Source: Mucilaginibacter sp. MD40
GTDB lineage: Bacteria > Bacteroidota > Bacteroidia > Sphingobacteriales > Sphingobacteriaceae
Assembly: GCF_002288635.1 (NCBI RefSeq)
Contig: NZ_NRSW01000001.1
Coordinates: forward strand, 2,342,802-2,406,801
Length of the DNA: 64,000 nucleotides
Direction: 5' to 3'
The notes under the pieces were generated by a model. The model was not told the origin of the DNA, ran no database searches, and saw only the letters and a program-made list of their open reading frames with translations. Of this stretch, positions 33,933-43,753 are shown piece by piece. Within the stretch, counting starts at the first letter, position 1; every line of letters starts with the position of its first letter. The translations under genes and the position numbers were made by a program.

Positions 33933-34673
33933 ATGAAAAGGTCAGTAATACTCTCAGCAATATTCTTCGGCAGCTTATTTTATTTACCGGCAAAAGCCCA
34001 GGTGTCTATACATTTTGGGTTTAACATACCTGCCAGGCCGGTTTATGCACCCGCCCCGCCACCACAACCCGTGATAGTTGATGATGACGACGATTATTAT
34101 GATAACGGCGATGATTATTATTATCTGCCTGAGGTGGAGGCATATTACAGCGTACATCGCCACTGCTACTATTATCAAAATGACGGAAGATGGGTATCCG
34201 CCGCATATTTACCCGGTGCTTACCGCAACTATGACTGGCGAAGCGCCCGACGTTTTGAAGTAAGGGCCAGCAGACCATTCTTCAACCACGATTATTACCG
34301 GAATAAATGGGGTGGTAATTATTACAGAGGATGGGACTGGAGCCGCAGAAACGATGGCTACGCGAGACGTAACAATGATAACCGCTGGAACAACCAGGGT
34401 TACGACAGATGGAATGATAACCGTAACGGATGGAACAGACCGGATAATGATAACCGTAGTAACTGGAACAGACAGAACGACGGTTACCCCGGGGGTAACA
34501 ATAACTGGAACGCTCAACCACGTAACAATAACTGGCAACAACCACAACCCGACAGAAGAAACGGCAATGATGACAGAGGCGGACGAGGCTGGGGCAGAAG
34601 AGATAACCCCGGTTTTGCTAACCAGCTTGCCGGGAACGGAAATGTCCCTACAGCCCGCGGCGCAAGATTCTAA
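33933..34673 (+). CDS. Secreted low-complexity Asn/Arg/Trp/Gly-rich protein
   Basis: 246 residues with a clear signal peptide (1-22, LPAKAQ). Residues 30-65 are proline-rich then highly acidic (PPPQPVIVDDDDDYYDNGDDYYYLPE). A compact Tyr/His region (~65-115) follows. The C-terminal half (~115-240) is an irregular repeat of W-N-(R/D)-x-N units (for example NRWNNQGYDRWNDNRNGW). Such tails occur in Bacteroidota surface or envelope proteins without known function. The long alternative frames over this gene are artefacts of the repeats. The AT-rich 258-bp upstream region shows no decisive promoter. Confidence 0.75.
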   Translation: MKRSVILSAIFFGSLFYLPAKAQVSIHFGFNIPARPVYAPAPPPQPVIVDDDDDYYDNGDDYYYLPEVEAYYSVHRHCYYYQNDGRWVSAAYLPGAYRNYDWRSARRFEVRASRPFFNHDYYRNKWGGNYYRGWDWSRRNDGYARRNNDNRWNNQGYDRWNDNRNGWNRPDNDNRSNWNRQNDGYPGGNNNWNAQPRNNNWQQPQPDRRNGNDDRGGRGWGRRDNPGFANQLAGNGNVPTARGARF

Positions 34674-34688
34674 TGTAGATTTCAAAGC

Positions 34689-34722
34689 AAAGAGCCCTTC
34701 ACTTCAATGTGCAGGGCTCTTT
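34689..34722. terminator. Terminator between convergent genes
   Basis: 10-bp arms AAAGAGCCCT / AGGGCTCTTT with flanking A/T, 16 bp after the low-complexity gene and 4 bp from the aldo/keto reductase stop; usable in both directions. Confidence 0.8.
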
Positions 34723-34725
34723 TGT

Positions 34726-35676
34726 TTAATAGATGCTTGCTGTAGTCAGTTTCTCAACATCTTCCGGGTTGAGGTTTAACTCCGTTGATCTGATCAGCTC
34801 ATTTAATTGGCTGATGCTGGTAGCGCTGGCAATGGGAGCAGTAATACCGGGCCTTGCCATTAACCAGGCCAAAGCTACACTTGCCGGGCTGGAGTTATAA
34901 GTAGCGGCTACTTCATCAAGCGCACGTAGGATTAAAAAGCCCCTTTTATCAAGATACTTTTTAATGCCCGCACCTCTCTTGCTTTTATTCAGATCATTCT
35001 CGGAACGATACTTACCGGTTAAAAAGCCGCTTGCTAATGAAAAGTAACTAATAACACCCAGATTGTTTTCATGGCATAAGGCTTCATACTGGCGTTCATA
35101 ATCCTGTCGGTCGTACAAATTGTACTCAGGTTGCAAGGTTTCATAACGGGCAAAACCATTTTCCGAACTTACCTTTAAAGCCTCACGTAACCTCTCTGCT
35201 CCATAATTTGATGCGCCTATTGCCCTCACTTTTCCTTCCTTTATCAAGTCTGTAAAGGTTTCCAAAGTTTCCTCAAGCGGGGTTTGCGTATCATCTTCAT
35301 GTGCCTGGTAAAGATCTATATAATCAATATTCAATCTTTTGAGAGAGGCATCTATAGCCTCACGGATGTAAGTTTTTGATAATCCTTTTTTGTTATCAGC
35401 CATAGGCTTGCCCAATTTGGTAGCTATAACTACCTTATCACGCTTACCGCCTTGTTTAAGCCAGTTACCAATAATTGTTTCAGACTGGCCACCAACGCCG
35501 TTGTTAGCCCACCTGGAGTATACATCGGCAGTATCTATAAAGTCAAACCCGTTATCAACAAAAGCATCTAAAATATCGAATGATGTTTTTTCGTCGATAG
35601 TCCAGCCAAAAACATTACCACCAAAACAGAGTGGTGCAACCTTTATACCCGATCTTCCTAATTCACGTTTTTCCAT
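34726..35676 (-). CDS. Aldo/keto reductase (AKR11/12-like)
   Basis: 316 residues, a TIM-barrel NADPH-dependent oxidoreductase. Catalytic tetrad positions are visible: Asp in DFIDTADVYSRW (~49) and Tyr54, Lys in KVVIATKLGKP (~86) and His in IDLYQAHEDDTQTPLEE (~126). The cofactor loop GITAPIASATSISQLNEL is near the C-terminus. It converts carbonyls to alcohols; the physiological substrate is unknown. It is translationally coupled to the 77-residue protein upstream (TAATG overlap). Confidence 0.9.
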   Translation of the reverse strand: MEKRELGRSGIKVAPLCFGGNVFGWTIDEKTSFDILDAFVDNGFDFIDTADVYSRWANNGVGGQSETIIGNWLKQGGKRDKVVIATKLGKPMADNKKGLSKTYIREAIDASLKRLNIDYIDLYQAHEDDTQTPLEETLETFTDLIKEGKVRAIGASNYGAERLREALKVSSENGFARYETLQPEYNLYDRQDYERQYEALCHENNLGVISYFSLASGFLTGKYRSENDLNKSKRGAGIKKYLDKRGFLILRALDEVAATYNSSPASVALAWLMARPGITAPIASATSISQLNELIRSTELNLNPEDVEKLTTASIY

Positions 35677-35909
35677 TATACAGTTGTCTTGTTTATGCTA
35701 ATTTGTTCGGCCAGTTCTTCAACCCAGGCAGAAAAGTAAGGTTCTGAACCGCCTATGCGTTCCCAATAGCCATGTTCGTTTTTAGCTATAGTTAGCTCCA
35801 AACTGTCATCTATCGCTTTAAAAGTATAAATCCCGTTGCCGGTTTCTGTAACCCAGCCGTCAACAGTGGTGTCAGAGCCGGTTAATGTTGCTTCAAATTG
35901 TTGTGCCAT
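35676..35909 (-). CDS. Small protein of unknown function, coupled to the aldo/keto reductase
   Basis: 77 residues, acidic and soluble, of predicted beta-strand character (QFEATLTGSDTTVDGWVTETGNGIYTFKAIDDSLELTIAKNEHGYWERIGGSEPYFSAWVEELAEQI). Its stop overlaps the aldo/keto reductase start by one base, so they are expressed together. No family recognised. Confidence 0.65.
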   Translation of the reverse strand: MAQQFEATLTGSDTTVDGWVTETGNGIYTFKAIDDSLELTIAKNEHGYWERIGGSEPYFSAWVEELAEQISINKTTV

Positions 35910-35973
35910 ATGCTATGTTTATTAAAATAACAACATGTCATAGTTTGTGTTTGCTGTATTAGTTGTTAAACTA

Positions 35974-35997
35974 AAAAAGCGGCATGTGCCGCTTTTT
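35974..35997 (-). terminator. Terminator downstream of the metalloprotease/TolB fusion gene
   Basis: 11-bp stem AAAAAGCGGCA / TGCCGCTTTTT, 23 bp after the minus-strand stop at 36020. Confidence 0.85.
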
Positions 35998-36019
35998 GTA
36001 TGATCAGGAATATTGTGTG

Positions 36020-39000
36020 TTACCAACCGGGTGTAAAGTTAAGGCCGAAAACACCGGTTTTAACATCTGTGCGGTTAAATGGTATGGCATAATAAGGTTC
36101 AAGAATTATAGCGCCAAAAAGGTTAATCCTTATTGATATCCCGGCACTTAAAGCAGGCACACGGCTATAAACGGTGGTGGGCTGCTGGTTACCATTAGCA
36201 TCAAGTATGGGGTCGCCATTGCGGTTACGTAGCACATCATTACGCACAAACTCCGGGTTGGTTGTACCAAGGGTAATTTTGTCGCCGGCATTCCATGCCA
36301 AACCGGCGTCAAAAAACAGATTAAGGTCTGTAAACAGGAATTTAGATTTAATAGCCGCCAGCTTTTCGGGGCCTGTAAATGGCAGGCGTACTTCAAAATT
36401 GGCTACGGCTATACGGTTTCCGGATAATTGGTCAATAGTGAAATTATTGGTGCTGGTTTTATTGGCGTTATAAAAAGTTTGCGACTCATAACCGCGAATA
36501 AGGAACGGATACCCAAGGTATAAGGGGTACAGATTATTATTAGTGTTACCAAAACGCCCGTAACCATACAGCCTCGCCGCTAAAGTTACCGGGGCCATCC
36601 GCACGTATTTACGCAGGTCGATAGTAGGAGAGAAGAACTGATAACTACCTACATTATACTCTGCTTCGAGCCTGAAACGGTGGCCGCCCAGTGGGGCAGC
36701 TATACCAAAATAAGAATCGTCGCCAACAATGGCCGCGCTGGTACCATACACCTGGAAAGCACGCAGGTCAACACCAGTTTCTGAAAGAAACTCTTCCCTC
36801 GAAATCTTATGTTTTTGGAAATCTACCTGGTAACCAATATTAGTAACCTGGTTTCCCTTACCATCATCAACTGTTTGGTAATTGTAGTAGCTACTATACC
36901 TGTCTACCCGGTATGAGTAGCGTGACGCGGTTGCGCCAAATTCCGCTCTTAATGTACGTGAGAAGGGATAGGAAGCTACACCTTGTAAGGCGTCCTCAAA
37001 AGTGCGAATAATGTCCGTACGTTCTTCATAAACAGGTGTATTGGTGCCGTTTATGCTACGTGTTGTGAAAGCAGCGCTGTACATACCCGATTGGTAGGGG
37101 ATATGTGAAGCGCCTGCCCCTAAAGTCCAGCGGCCTTGTTGATTAAGATAAAGTACAGAGGCGCCAAAATCATAAATAGCGCCATTTACGGATGCTCCGG
37201 CGTATATTTGGTTACGACCCAGTATATCGCTGAAAACGCCCATGATACCACTTGATAACCCTGCGCCGTATACGCTGTTTACGCCCACACCCACACCGCT
37301 GCTGGCCAACGCGTCCAGCTTAAATTTAGGGCGATAAGGTATACTGCGAATAGAATCGGTCGGGATTTTACGATATGCAAGGTAATTGTTCAGATTGCTG
37401 TTGATCAGGTCAACCCCGACAGCCTTTGTAGGAGGAAGCATAGCCGCAGTAAAATCGGTTTTACCGGGTTCAACCGTTATCGCATTAAAGTCGGATGCTT
37501 TGGCATTATACACCGAATATTTTTGCGAACGGTAATAAGAGTAAACCACATCATCATGATCAGAAACACTTAAGGCAGGCGAAAACTCCGTTATACCGCA
37601 TATCCCGGTGAATAACTCAGTAAGCTGTTCTACCTTACCCGTGGTAAAGGTGTACCGGTAAAGATTGCGGAAACCATCCCTGTTTGAAAGGAAATATACC
37701 TGCGTATTATCTGCCGAGTATTGCGGGTTAAGGTTATTGGCTCCGTTAAATACATCAATATTAGTTATTTTACCTGTTGCAAGATCCAGCTCAGCCAGGT
37801 TAAAAGTAATGTCTTGCGAAAGTGATTTATCATAAGTAGCGCGGTCGCTGCTGAATATGATGTGTTTGCCATCCCGCGAAAAATCGGGCTGATAATCTGA
37901 ATATTTATCGTTAGTGAGCTGCTTAACCTGCTTGGTGTCGAAGTTATACAGGTATAAGTCGCTTTGTCCTTCAGACATCCCCTGGAAAACTACGCTCTTA
38001 CCATCCGGCGACCAGGAAAGGTTGCTGAATTGCTCGGCCTTACCCATTGATACATCATCCAGTATTTTACCATCCGGTACGCTTACTATAAGCATCCTGT
38101 TTCGGCCTTTGGCAAATACGCTGAACGCGAACTTACGCCCGTCAGGCGACCATGTACCAGCCGACTCGATGAAATTAAATTCATCGATGTGTGTGTTTGA
38201 TATTTTGCTGGTGAGCTGTTTAATAATACGGCCTGTTTTAGCATCGGCCAGGTAAAGATCAATACTGAATAAATTTTTTGAAGATAAAAAAGCCAGATAA
38301 CGTCCATCAGGGCTCACAGAAGGAGCTACGGTTAAGTCGCCACCTGCTTTAGCGTCAATTACCCGTAAGCCGATCGGTTTTTGTACGGTGTCTTTAAGAA
38401 ATGGCTTGTAGGTATTGATAATAGAGTTTTGCCATAACCGCGATAAGGTTTTATCATCGTATCCAAAAGTTCGGCGTATGCCATATTGCAGGCCATACCG
38501 GGCAACATTTTTAAAGAAAGGCACAATGATGGTATCGCCATAGGTTGACCCTAAGAACGACCAGAAGGCTTCGCCATAACGGTATGGGAAATATTTATTG
38601 CTCTCGGTAAGATCCTTAACGGTAGGTATATCCTTGTTCAGATACGCATCGCGCATCCACATAGCGGTGTAAGCATCTTTTTTTCCTATAGAAAGGTATT
38701 CGGCCATCCCTTCTATCATCCACAATGGCAGATTGTTGATATTCTCAAAATTTGCTGAATCGCGTCCCAACAAAGTGTGGTATTGAAAAGCATGCACCAG
38801 CTCATGCCCCAGAACATGGCGCGTGGTTTGGTTGGTTTCCATTATTGGCATTACTACCCGGTTTTTTAATCCTTCGGTAACACCGCCGGTACCTACGCCA
38901 ATTTCGCCATCAATAGCGGTAGTTTGCTGAAAATCGGGGTGGTTAGCATATAGGATAATGGGATTAGGTTTATTAAATGTATCTCTGAAAACCTGCTGAT

Positions 39001-39241
39001 GCAAAGTATACCACAGTTCGCTTTCCTGTGCGAACCGCTTGATCAGGCTGTCATTCCTGAGATAATAGTAAATTTCAAAATGCGGAGTTTTGTATACCTT
39101 AAAATCGAGCTTTTTATATCTAACCTTGTTTTGCCCGAAATATTGGGCGCTTGCATGTTGCGAAAACGATACCGCAACAAAAATGCATAAAGCCGCTATA
39201 ACCGTTTTAAGATTTAAATTAAAAGGGAAACGTTTATTCAT
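36020..39241 (-). CDS. Outer-membrane fusion protein: gluzincin-like domain, TolB-type beta-propeller, C-terminal beta-barrel
   Basis: 1073 residues with a signal peptide (1-33, ASAQ). Residues ~40-250 resemble a peptidase MA/gluzincin domain with H146-E147-x-x-H150 (GHELVHAFQYH) and a downstream Glu in WMIEGMAEYLS (~178-181), the zinc-ligand arrangement of the clan. Residues ~300-600 hold WD40/TolB-like repeats (SPDGRYLAFLSSKNLFSIDLYLADAKTGRIIKQLT, SWSPDGKSVVFQGMSEGQSDLYLYN and others). Residues ~650-1073 have alternating-strand, aromatic-rich sequence of a BamA/D15-like outer-membrane barrel, ending with LEPYYAIPFNRTDVKTGVFGLNFTPGW. Such architectures occur in Bacteroidota as TolB-family proteins of unknown role. 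Peptidase activity is inferred from ligands only. Confidence 0.8.
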   Translation of the reverse strand: MNKRFPFNLNLKTVIAALCIFVAVSFSQHASAQYFGQNKVRYKKLDFKVYKTPHFEIYYYLRNDSLIKRFAQESELWYTLHQQVFRDTFNKPNPIILYANHPDFQQTTAIDGEIGVGTGGVTEGLKNRVVMPIMETNQTTRHVLGHELVHAFQYHTLLGRDSANFENINNLPLWMIEGMAEYLSIGKKDAYTAMWMRDAYLNKDIPTVKDLTESNKYFPYRYGEAFWSFLGSTYGDTIIVPFFKNVARYGLQYGIRRTFGYDDKTLSRLWQNSIINTYKPFLKDTVQKPIGLRVIDAKAGGDLTVAPSVSPDGRYLAFLSSKNLFSIDLYLADAKTGRIIKQLTSKISNTHIDEFNFIESAGTWSPDGRKFAFSVFAKGRNRMLIVSVPDGKILDDVSMGKAEQFSNLSWSPDGKSVVFQGMSEGQSDLYLYNFDTKQVKQLTNDKYSDYQPDFSRDGKHIIFSSDRATYDKSLSQDITFNLAELDLATGKITNIDVFNGANNLNPQYSADNTQVYFLSNRDGFRNLYRYTFTTGKVEQLTELFTGICGITEFSPALSVSDHDDVVYSYYRSQKYSVYNAKASDFNAITVEPGKTDFTAAMLPPTKAVGVDLINSNLNNYLAYRKIPTDSIRSIPYRPKFKLDALASSGVGVGVNSVYGAGLSSGIMGVFSDILGRNQIYAGASVNGAIYDFGASVLYLNQQGRWTLGAGASHIPYQSGMYSAAFTTRSINGTNTPVYEERTDIIRTFEDALQGVASYPFSRTLRAEFGATASRYSYRVDRYSSYYNYQTVDDGKGNQVTNIGYQVDFQKHKISREEFLSETGVDLRAFQVYGTSAAIVGDDSYFGIAAPLGGHRFRLEAEYNVGSYQFFSPTIDLRKYVRMAPVTLAARLYGYGRFGNTNNNLYPLYLGYPFLIRGYESQTFYNANKTSTNNFTIDQLSGNRIAVANFEVRLPFTGPEKLAAIKSKFLFTDLNLFFDAGLAWNAGDKITLGTTNPEFVRNDVLRNRNGDPILDANGNQQPTTVYSRVPALSAGISIRINLFGAIILEPYYAIPFNRTDVKTGVFGLNFTPGW

Positions 39242-39302
39242 ATAATTGTGATGTAGTAGCTTTATTTAATGAAAAATTGCTCCTTTTTCAAATTATTCCC
39301 GG

Positions 39303-41627
39303 CTAATTCCCGGCTGGCGTACCTTCAGGCTTTTCTTCGGGTTGTGGCACAGGCACTGGTGCAGCGGTAGTATCCATCGGCATCTCAGAAGTGTCTGACG
39401 ATGTAGTATCCTCCCTGATCACCGGTGACGGACACATGTATTCCTTAGTGATTTTCACCCAGGGTTTCGGGAAAGGCCCGTAAGTGTAACCCGATTTAGG
39501 ATCTGTATATACCTTTTCCATAAAGGCGCCAAATATCGGCAGCGCGGTATGTGAACCTTCACCTGTTTCTGATGAGGTAAAGTGTACGCTGCGGTCATCA
39601 GCACCAACCCAAATGCCTGTTACAAGGTCTTTGGTGATGCCCATGTACCATCCGTCAACATAATCAGATGATGTACCTGTTTTACCGCCTATCTGATTGT
39701 TCTTTTTCCAAAGTTCAGGATATTCCCAAAGCGCTTGAGATGTGCCTCCGGGTTCTTCCATTCCTCCGCGGAACATATAAAGCATTAGCCATGCGGTTTC
39801 TTCGCTCAAAACACGTTCTGTTTTCAGCTTAAATTCTTTTATAAGATCGCCATCCTGGTCGGTGATACGTTCAACCAGTATCGGATCAACTTTTTCGCCT
39901 TTATTTAAGAAAGTACTGTAGGCGCGTACCATCTCATAAACCGATACATCATTTGAGCCCAGTGATACCGAAGGAACAGATTTTAAATAGCTTTCTATAC
40001 CGATCTTGTGGGCATATTCCACAATTTTGTCCCATCCAACACGCTCTGTAACTTGTGCGGTTATAGAGTTAACCGATTTACCCATTGCCCAACGTAACGA
40101 CATTTCCCTGTAGGAGAAATGGAAATCGGCATTCTTAGGCTCCCATACATCATCCTTTCCTTCATCTTTAAATTTGATAGTAACCGGCTTATCAGTAAAC
40201 TTATCGCAAGGGGTAAAACCATTATCTATTGCTGTTACATATGCAAACGGTTTAAAGGTTGAGCCTGCCTGGCGTTTTGCCTGGTTCACGTGATCATAAT
40301 TAAAGTACTTATGGTTAATACCACCCACCCAGACTTTAATTTTTCCGGTTGATGGCTCCATGGTCATCATGCCGGTATTAAGTATTTTGGCGTAATATTT
40401 TATCGAGTCGACAGTAGAGAAGGTCGTATCCTGATCGCCTTTCCAGGTAAAAACGCTCATGCGTTTCTTTTGATTAAAATACTCGTTTATTTTACTGGTA
40501 TCGCCGTTATACTTTTTACTAAGTAGCTTGTAAATAGGCAGGCGCTGTTCGTTCTTAAGGATAAAGTCTTTTATCTCCACGCCTTTGCTATCGCGCCAGG
40601 GGTTTTTATTTCCCCAAAGGTTGTTAAAGCGTTTTTGCAGCATCTTCATTTTTTGAGCTACAGCTTCCTCAGCATATTGCTGTAAACGGGAATCAATAGT
40701 CGTGTAAATTTTCAAGCCATCCTCGTAAAGGTCATAGTTGTTTTCCTTGCACCACTTGTCCAGCCATTTCTCAACGGCATGGCGCAAGTACGAATCGCCC
40801 GATCCGGTGTTATCAATATAACTCAAATCCAGGGCTAAAGGCTTTTGTGTTTCAGCTTTAAATTCGGCAGGTTTCAGGTAACCATATTTTTCCATCTGCC
40901 CCAAAACCACATTACGGCGCTCAAGCGAACGCTGGGGATTGGTGCGCGGATTGTAAGTTGAGGTAGCTTTAAGCATACCTATTAATGTAGCTGCTTCTGC
41001 CGGGCTTACAACGTTAGGCATTTTATTGAAATACCTTAAAGTAGCCGTTTTTATACCGAAAGTATTATTACCGAAAGGTACTGTATTTAAATACAGGGTT
41101 AAAATTTCTTCCTTACTATATTGGCGTTCAATTTTAAAAGCAGTGAGCCACTCTTTGCACTTAAAAACAATGGTGCGTAACACTGGTATATGGCGTATAA
41201 AGCCCTGTGATTTGCGCTTACGTGTACTAAATAGGTTTTTAGCCAACTGTTGCGTAATGGTACTGCCGCCACGTCTGTCGCCTTTTGCGGTAGAAAGCAA
41301 GCTACCGGTAAAGCCAATAAAATCAACACCGTTATGCTTGTAAAAGCGTGCGTCTTCTGTAGCTACCAGCGCGTGTATAATGTAGGGCGATATGGCTTTA
41401 TATTCAACCGGTGAGCGGTTTTCTTTGTAAAAACGACCTATCAATTTTCCATCGGCGGTGTAAACCTCTGATGCCAGTGACATGGAAGGTTGCTTAATAT
41501 CCTTCATATCAGGCGAATAGCCAAATAGCCACAGGAAATTGAGCTCTATAGAGCAAAAGAAAATGATAATAGAATATATGAAGATGATAAAGTATCTTAA
41601 GTACCGGTTCTTTATTTCTCTGAACAT
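39303..41627 (-). CDS. Bifunctional class A penicillin-binding protein 1A
   Basis: 774 residues with an N-terminal membrane anchor (~10-37). The GT51 glycosyltransferase domain has catalytic ATEDARFYKHNG (Glu91-Asp92) and GGSTITQQLAKNLF (~120-133). The transpeptidase domain has the three motifs: S456-T-F-K459, S518-V-N520 and K649-T-G-T-S653. The C-terminus is Pro/Glu/Thr-rich. It polymerises and cross-links peptidoglycan on the periplasmic face. It lies 61 bp upstream of the TolB-fusion gene on the same strand and possibly shares its transcript. Confidence 0.95.
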   Translation of the reverse strand: MFREIKNRYLRYFIIFIYSIIIFFCSIELNFLWLFGYSPDMKDIKQPSMSLASEVYTADGKLIGRFYKENRSPVEYKAISPYIIHALVATEDARFYKHNGVDFIGFTGSLLSTAKGDRRGGSTITQQLAKNLFSTRKRKSQGFIRHIPVLRTIVFKCKEWLTAFKIERQYSKEEILTLYLNTVPFGNNTFGIKTATLRYFNKMPNVVSPAEAATLIGMLKATSTYNPRTNPQRSLERRNVVLGQMEKYGYLKPAEFKAETQKPLALDLSYIDNTGSGDSYLRHAVEKWLDKWCKENNYDLYEDGLKIYTTIDSRLQQYAEEAVAQKMKMLQKRFNNLWGNKNPWRDSKGVEIKDFILKNEQRLPIYKLLSKKYNGDTSKINEYFNQKKRMSVFTWKGDQDTTFSTVDSIKYYAKILNTGMMTMEPSTGKIKVWVGGINHKYFNYDHVNQAKRQAGSTFKPFAYVTAIDNGFTPCDKFTDKPVTIKFKDEGKDDVWEPKNADFHFSYREMSLRWAMGKSVNSITAQVTERVGWDKIVEYAHKIGIESYLKSVPSVSLGSNDVSVYEMVRAYSTFLNKGEKVDPILVERITDQDGDLIKEFKLKTERVLSEETAWLMLYMFRGGMEEPGGTSQALWEYPELWKKNNQIGGKTGTSSDYVDGWYMGITKDLVTGIWVGADDRSVHFTSSETGEGSHTALPIFGAFMEKVYTDPKSGYTYGPFPKPWVKITKEYMCPSPVIREDTTSSDTSEMPMDTTAAPVPVPQPEEKPEGTPAGN

Positions 41628-41994
41628 TGGGTAAAGATGAAAAATTATACGCCCAAATCATAGCTGAGCGCAGCTAAAAGTTAACAACGCAATTTTAACA
41701 AGTAAATTTTAAGTTAAAGATATCCGGCCAAAATATTTGCAACAGATACATATTTGTACAATTGCATAGAAGTAAACCATGCTGATATTGATGTGAGATA
41801 TGTGGAGTAGACGGTTTAACTACCTTGTTTCGGGACCTAATAAAAGCGGATTTTATATTTCATTACATCTACTAAAAATCTTTTACTCAGTAATTAATTG
41901 CTGATGATACAATTGATTTATTGGCTTTTAATCAATAATATTGTTTATACCAATTAACCCACCCGGGCGCCCCATACCGGTTTAAATTTTAAAA
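41628..41994. other. Divergent intergenic region, PBP1A / GMC oxidoreductase
   Basis: 367 bp, strongly A/T-rich, no gene seen. It should hold both divergent promoters; ACATATTTGTA near 41748-41758 resembles a Bacteroidota -7 element. No clear hairpin or repeat was found. Confidence 0.4.
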
Positions 41995-43704
41995 ATGGAA
42001 AACCTATCTGCTAACTTAAACTTAAAGGCCGTTGCCGGTAACACCTACGACGCTATCGTAGTAGGCTCCGGTATAAGTGGTGGCTGGGCCGCCAAGGAAC
42101 TTACCGAGCTTGGGCTTAAAACATTAATGCTTGAACGGGGGCATAATTATGAACATATTAAGGATTATAAAACCGCGCAAAAAGCGCCCTGGGAGTTTGA
42201 GCACCGCGGTAATGTAACCCTGGCCCAACGCAAGGAAAGACCGGTTATATCACGTGGCTGGGGTGCTACTGAAGCTATTATGGATGCCTGGGTTGATGAA
42301 AAGGAAGCGCCCTACACCGAAGTAAAACCTTTTAACTGGTGGCGATCATACCGGATGGGTGGCAGATCCATTTTGTGGGGCAGACAAAGCTACCGCTGGA
42401 GCGACCTGGATTTTGAAGCGAACGCGAAAGACGGTTGGGCTATTGACTGGCCAATACGGTACAAGGATATATCTCCCTGGTATGATCACGTCGAAAAATT
42501 TATTGGTGTAAGCGGTTCTCTGGAAGGTATTCCTAATTTGCCGGATGGGCATTTCCTGCCACCAATGGAACTTAATGTGGTAGAAAAGGACGTAGCAGCA
42601 AGCATTAAGAAAAAATTTGGACGGCACATGATTATTGGCCGTTCTGCCAACATTACTATTCCTTATAACAACCGTACCAATTGCCAGTATCGTAACCGTT
42701 GCTGGGAAGGGTGTCCGTTCGGAGGGTATTTCAGTACGCAGGCATCAACGTTGCCCGCCGCGGTTAAAACAGGTAATCTAACGGTTAGGCCGCAATCTAT
42801 TGTTACTAAGGTATTGTATGATAAAAATACCCAAAAAGCCAAAGGAGTAGAGGTGCTGGATACTGAAACTCATAAAACATATGAGTTTTATGCTAAAGTG
42901 GTTTTCCTTAATGCATCGGCGTTAAACAGTGCGTGGGTGCTGATGAACTCTGCTACTGACATATGGCCACAGGGCCTTGGCAGCAGCAGCGGTGAACTTG
43001 GGCATAACATTATGGATCACCATTATAACTTAGGCGCAAGTGGTTTGGTAGAGGGGTATGAGGATAAATATTATTTCGGTCGCAGGGCTAATGGGGTGTA
43101 TGTAGCCCGTTTTGCTAATATTGGTAAAGATAAACGCGATTATCTTAGGGGTTTTGGTTACCAGGGTGCAGCAGGAAGAGAGGGCTGGAGCCGCGAAATA
43201 GCTGAATATGGTTTAGGTACCAAATATAAGGATTCTTTAAGCGAACCCGGCCCATGGACTATGGGTATAGGTGGCTTTGGTGAGCTATTGCCTTATCATG
43301 AAAATAAAATTACCCTCGACTCAAAAGTTAAAGATAAGTGGGGCTTGCCCGTACTCTCTATGGATGCGGAGATAAAAGACAACGAGCGTAAAATGCGTAT
43401 TGATATTGTAAACGAAGCTAAAGCAATGCTTGAAGAGGCAGGCGTAAAACAAGTGGAAACGCACGACTGGGGCCATAATGTTGGCGATGGTATCCACGAA
43501 ATGGGTACGGCGCGTATGGGGTTTGATCCCAAAACATCCGTCCTTAATAAACACAATCAGGTTTGGGATGCCAAAAATGTATTTGTTACTGATGGTGCCT
43601 GCATGACTTCATCAGCTTGCCAAAACCCATCGTTAACTTACATGGCGCTTACTGCCCGCGCGGCAAATTTCGCCGTTGATGAATTAAAAAAGGGTAACAT
43701 ATAA
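41995..43704 (+). CDS. GMC-family FAD-dependent oxidoreductase (sugar dehydrogenase type)
   Basis: 569 residues. The N-terminal Rossmann motif is AIVVGSGISGGWAAKEL (~20-36), followed by the GMC signature region (MGGRSILWGRQSYRW, ~118-132). The C-terminal domain has HEMGTARMGFDP and DGACMTSSACQNPSLTYMALTARAA. This branch resembles gluconate 2-dehydrogenase large subunits and pyranose/3-ketosugar-forming dehydrogenases. The small subunit gene often found beside it in Bacteroidota is absent here. No Tat signal is evident. The next gene encodes a ThuA-domain protein, a common companion in disaccharide oxidation. Confidence 0.9.
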   Translation: MENLSANLNLKAVAGNTYDAIVVGSGISGGWAAKELTELGLKTLMLERGHNYEHIKDYKTAQKAPWEFEHRGNVTLAQRKERPVISRGWGATEAIMDAWVDEKEAPYTEVKPFNWWRSYRMGGRSILWGRQSYRWSDLDFEANAKDGWAIDWPIRYKDISPWYDHVEKFIGVSGSLEGIPNLPDGHFLPPMELNVVEKDVAASIKKKFGRHMIIGRSANITIPYNNRTNCQYRNRCWEGCPFGGYFSTQASTLPAAVKTGNLTVRPQSIVTKVLYDKNTQKAKGVEVLDTETHKTYEFYAKVVFLNASALNSAWVLMNSATDIWPQGLGSSSGELGHNIMDHHYNLGASGLVEGYEDKYYFGRRANGVYVARFANIGKDKRDYLRGFGYQGAAGREGWSREIAEYGLGTKYKDSLSEPGPWTMGIGGFGELLPYHENKITLDSKVKDKWGLPVLSMDAEIKDNERKMRIDIVNEAKAMLEEAGVKQVETHDWGHNVGDGIHEMGTARMGFDPKTSVLNKHNQVWDAKNVFVTDGACMTSSACQNPSLTYMALTARAANFAVDELKKGNI

Positions 43705-43753
43705 TTAAACACAAAAAAGTCCGGTGATAGTACCGTTCACAATAAATGATATT

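Noticed and set aside
34209..34779. Long Thr/Val-rich frames overlapping the secreted repeat protein on both strands
   Set aside because: They arise from the AAC/GAT/TGG-rich repeat read in other frames; the plus-strand gene with the signal peptide explains the sequence.
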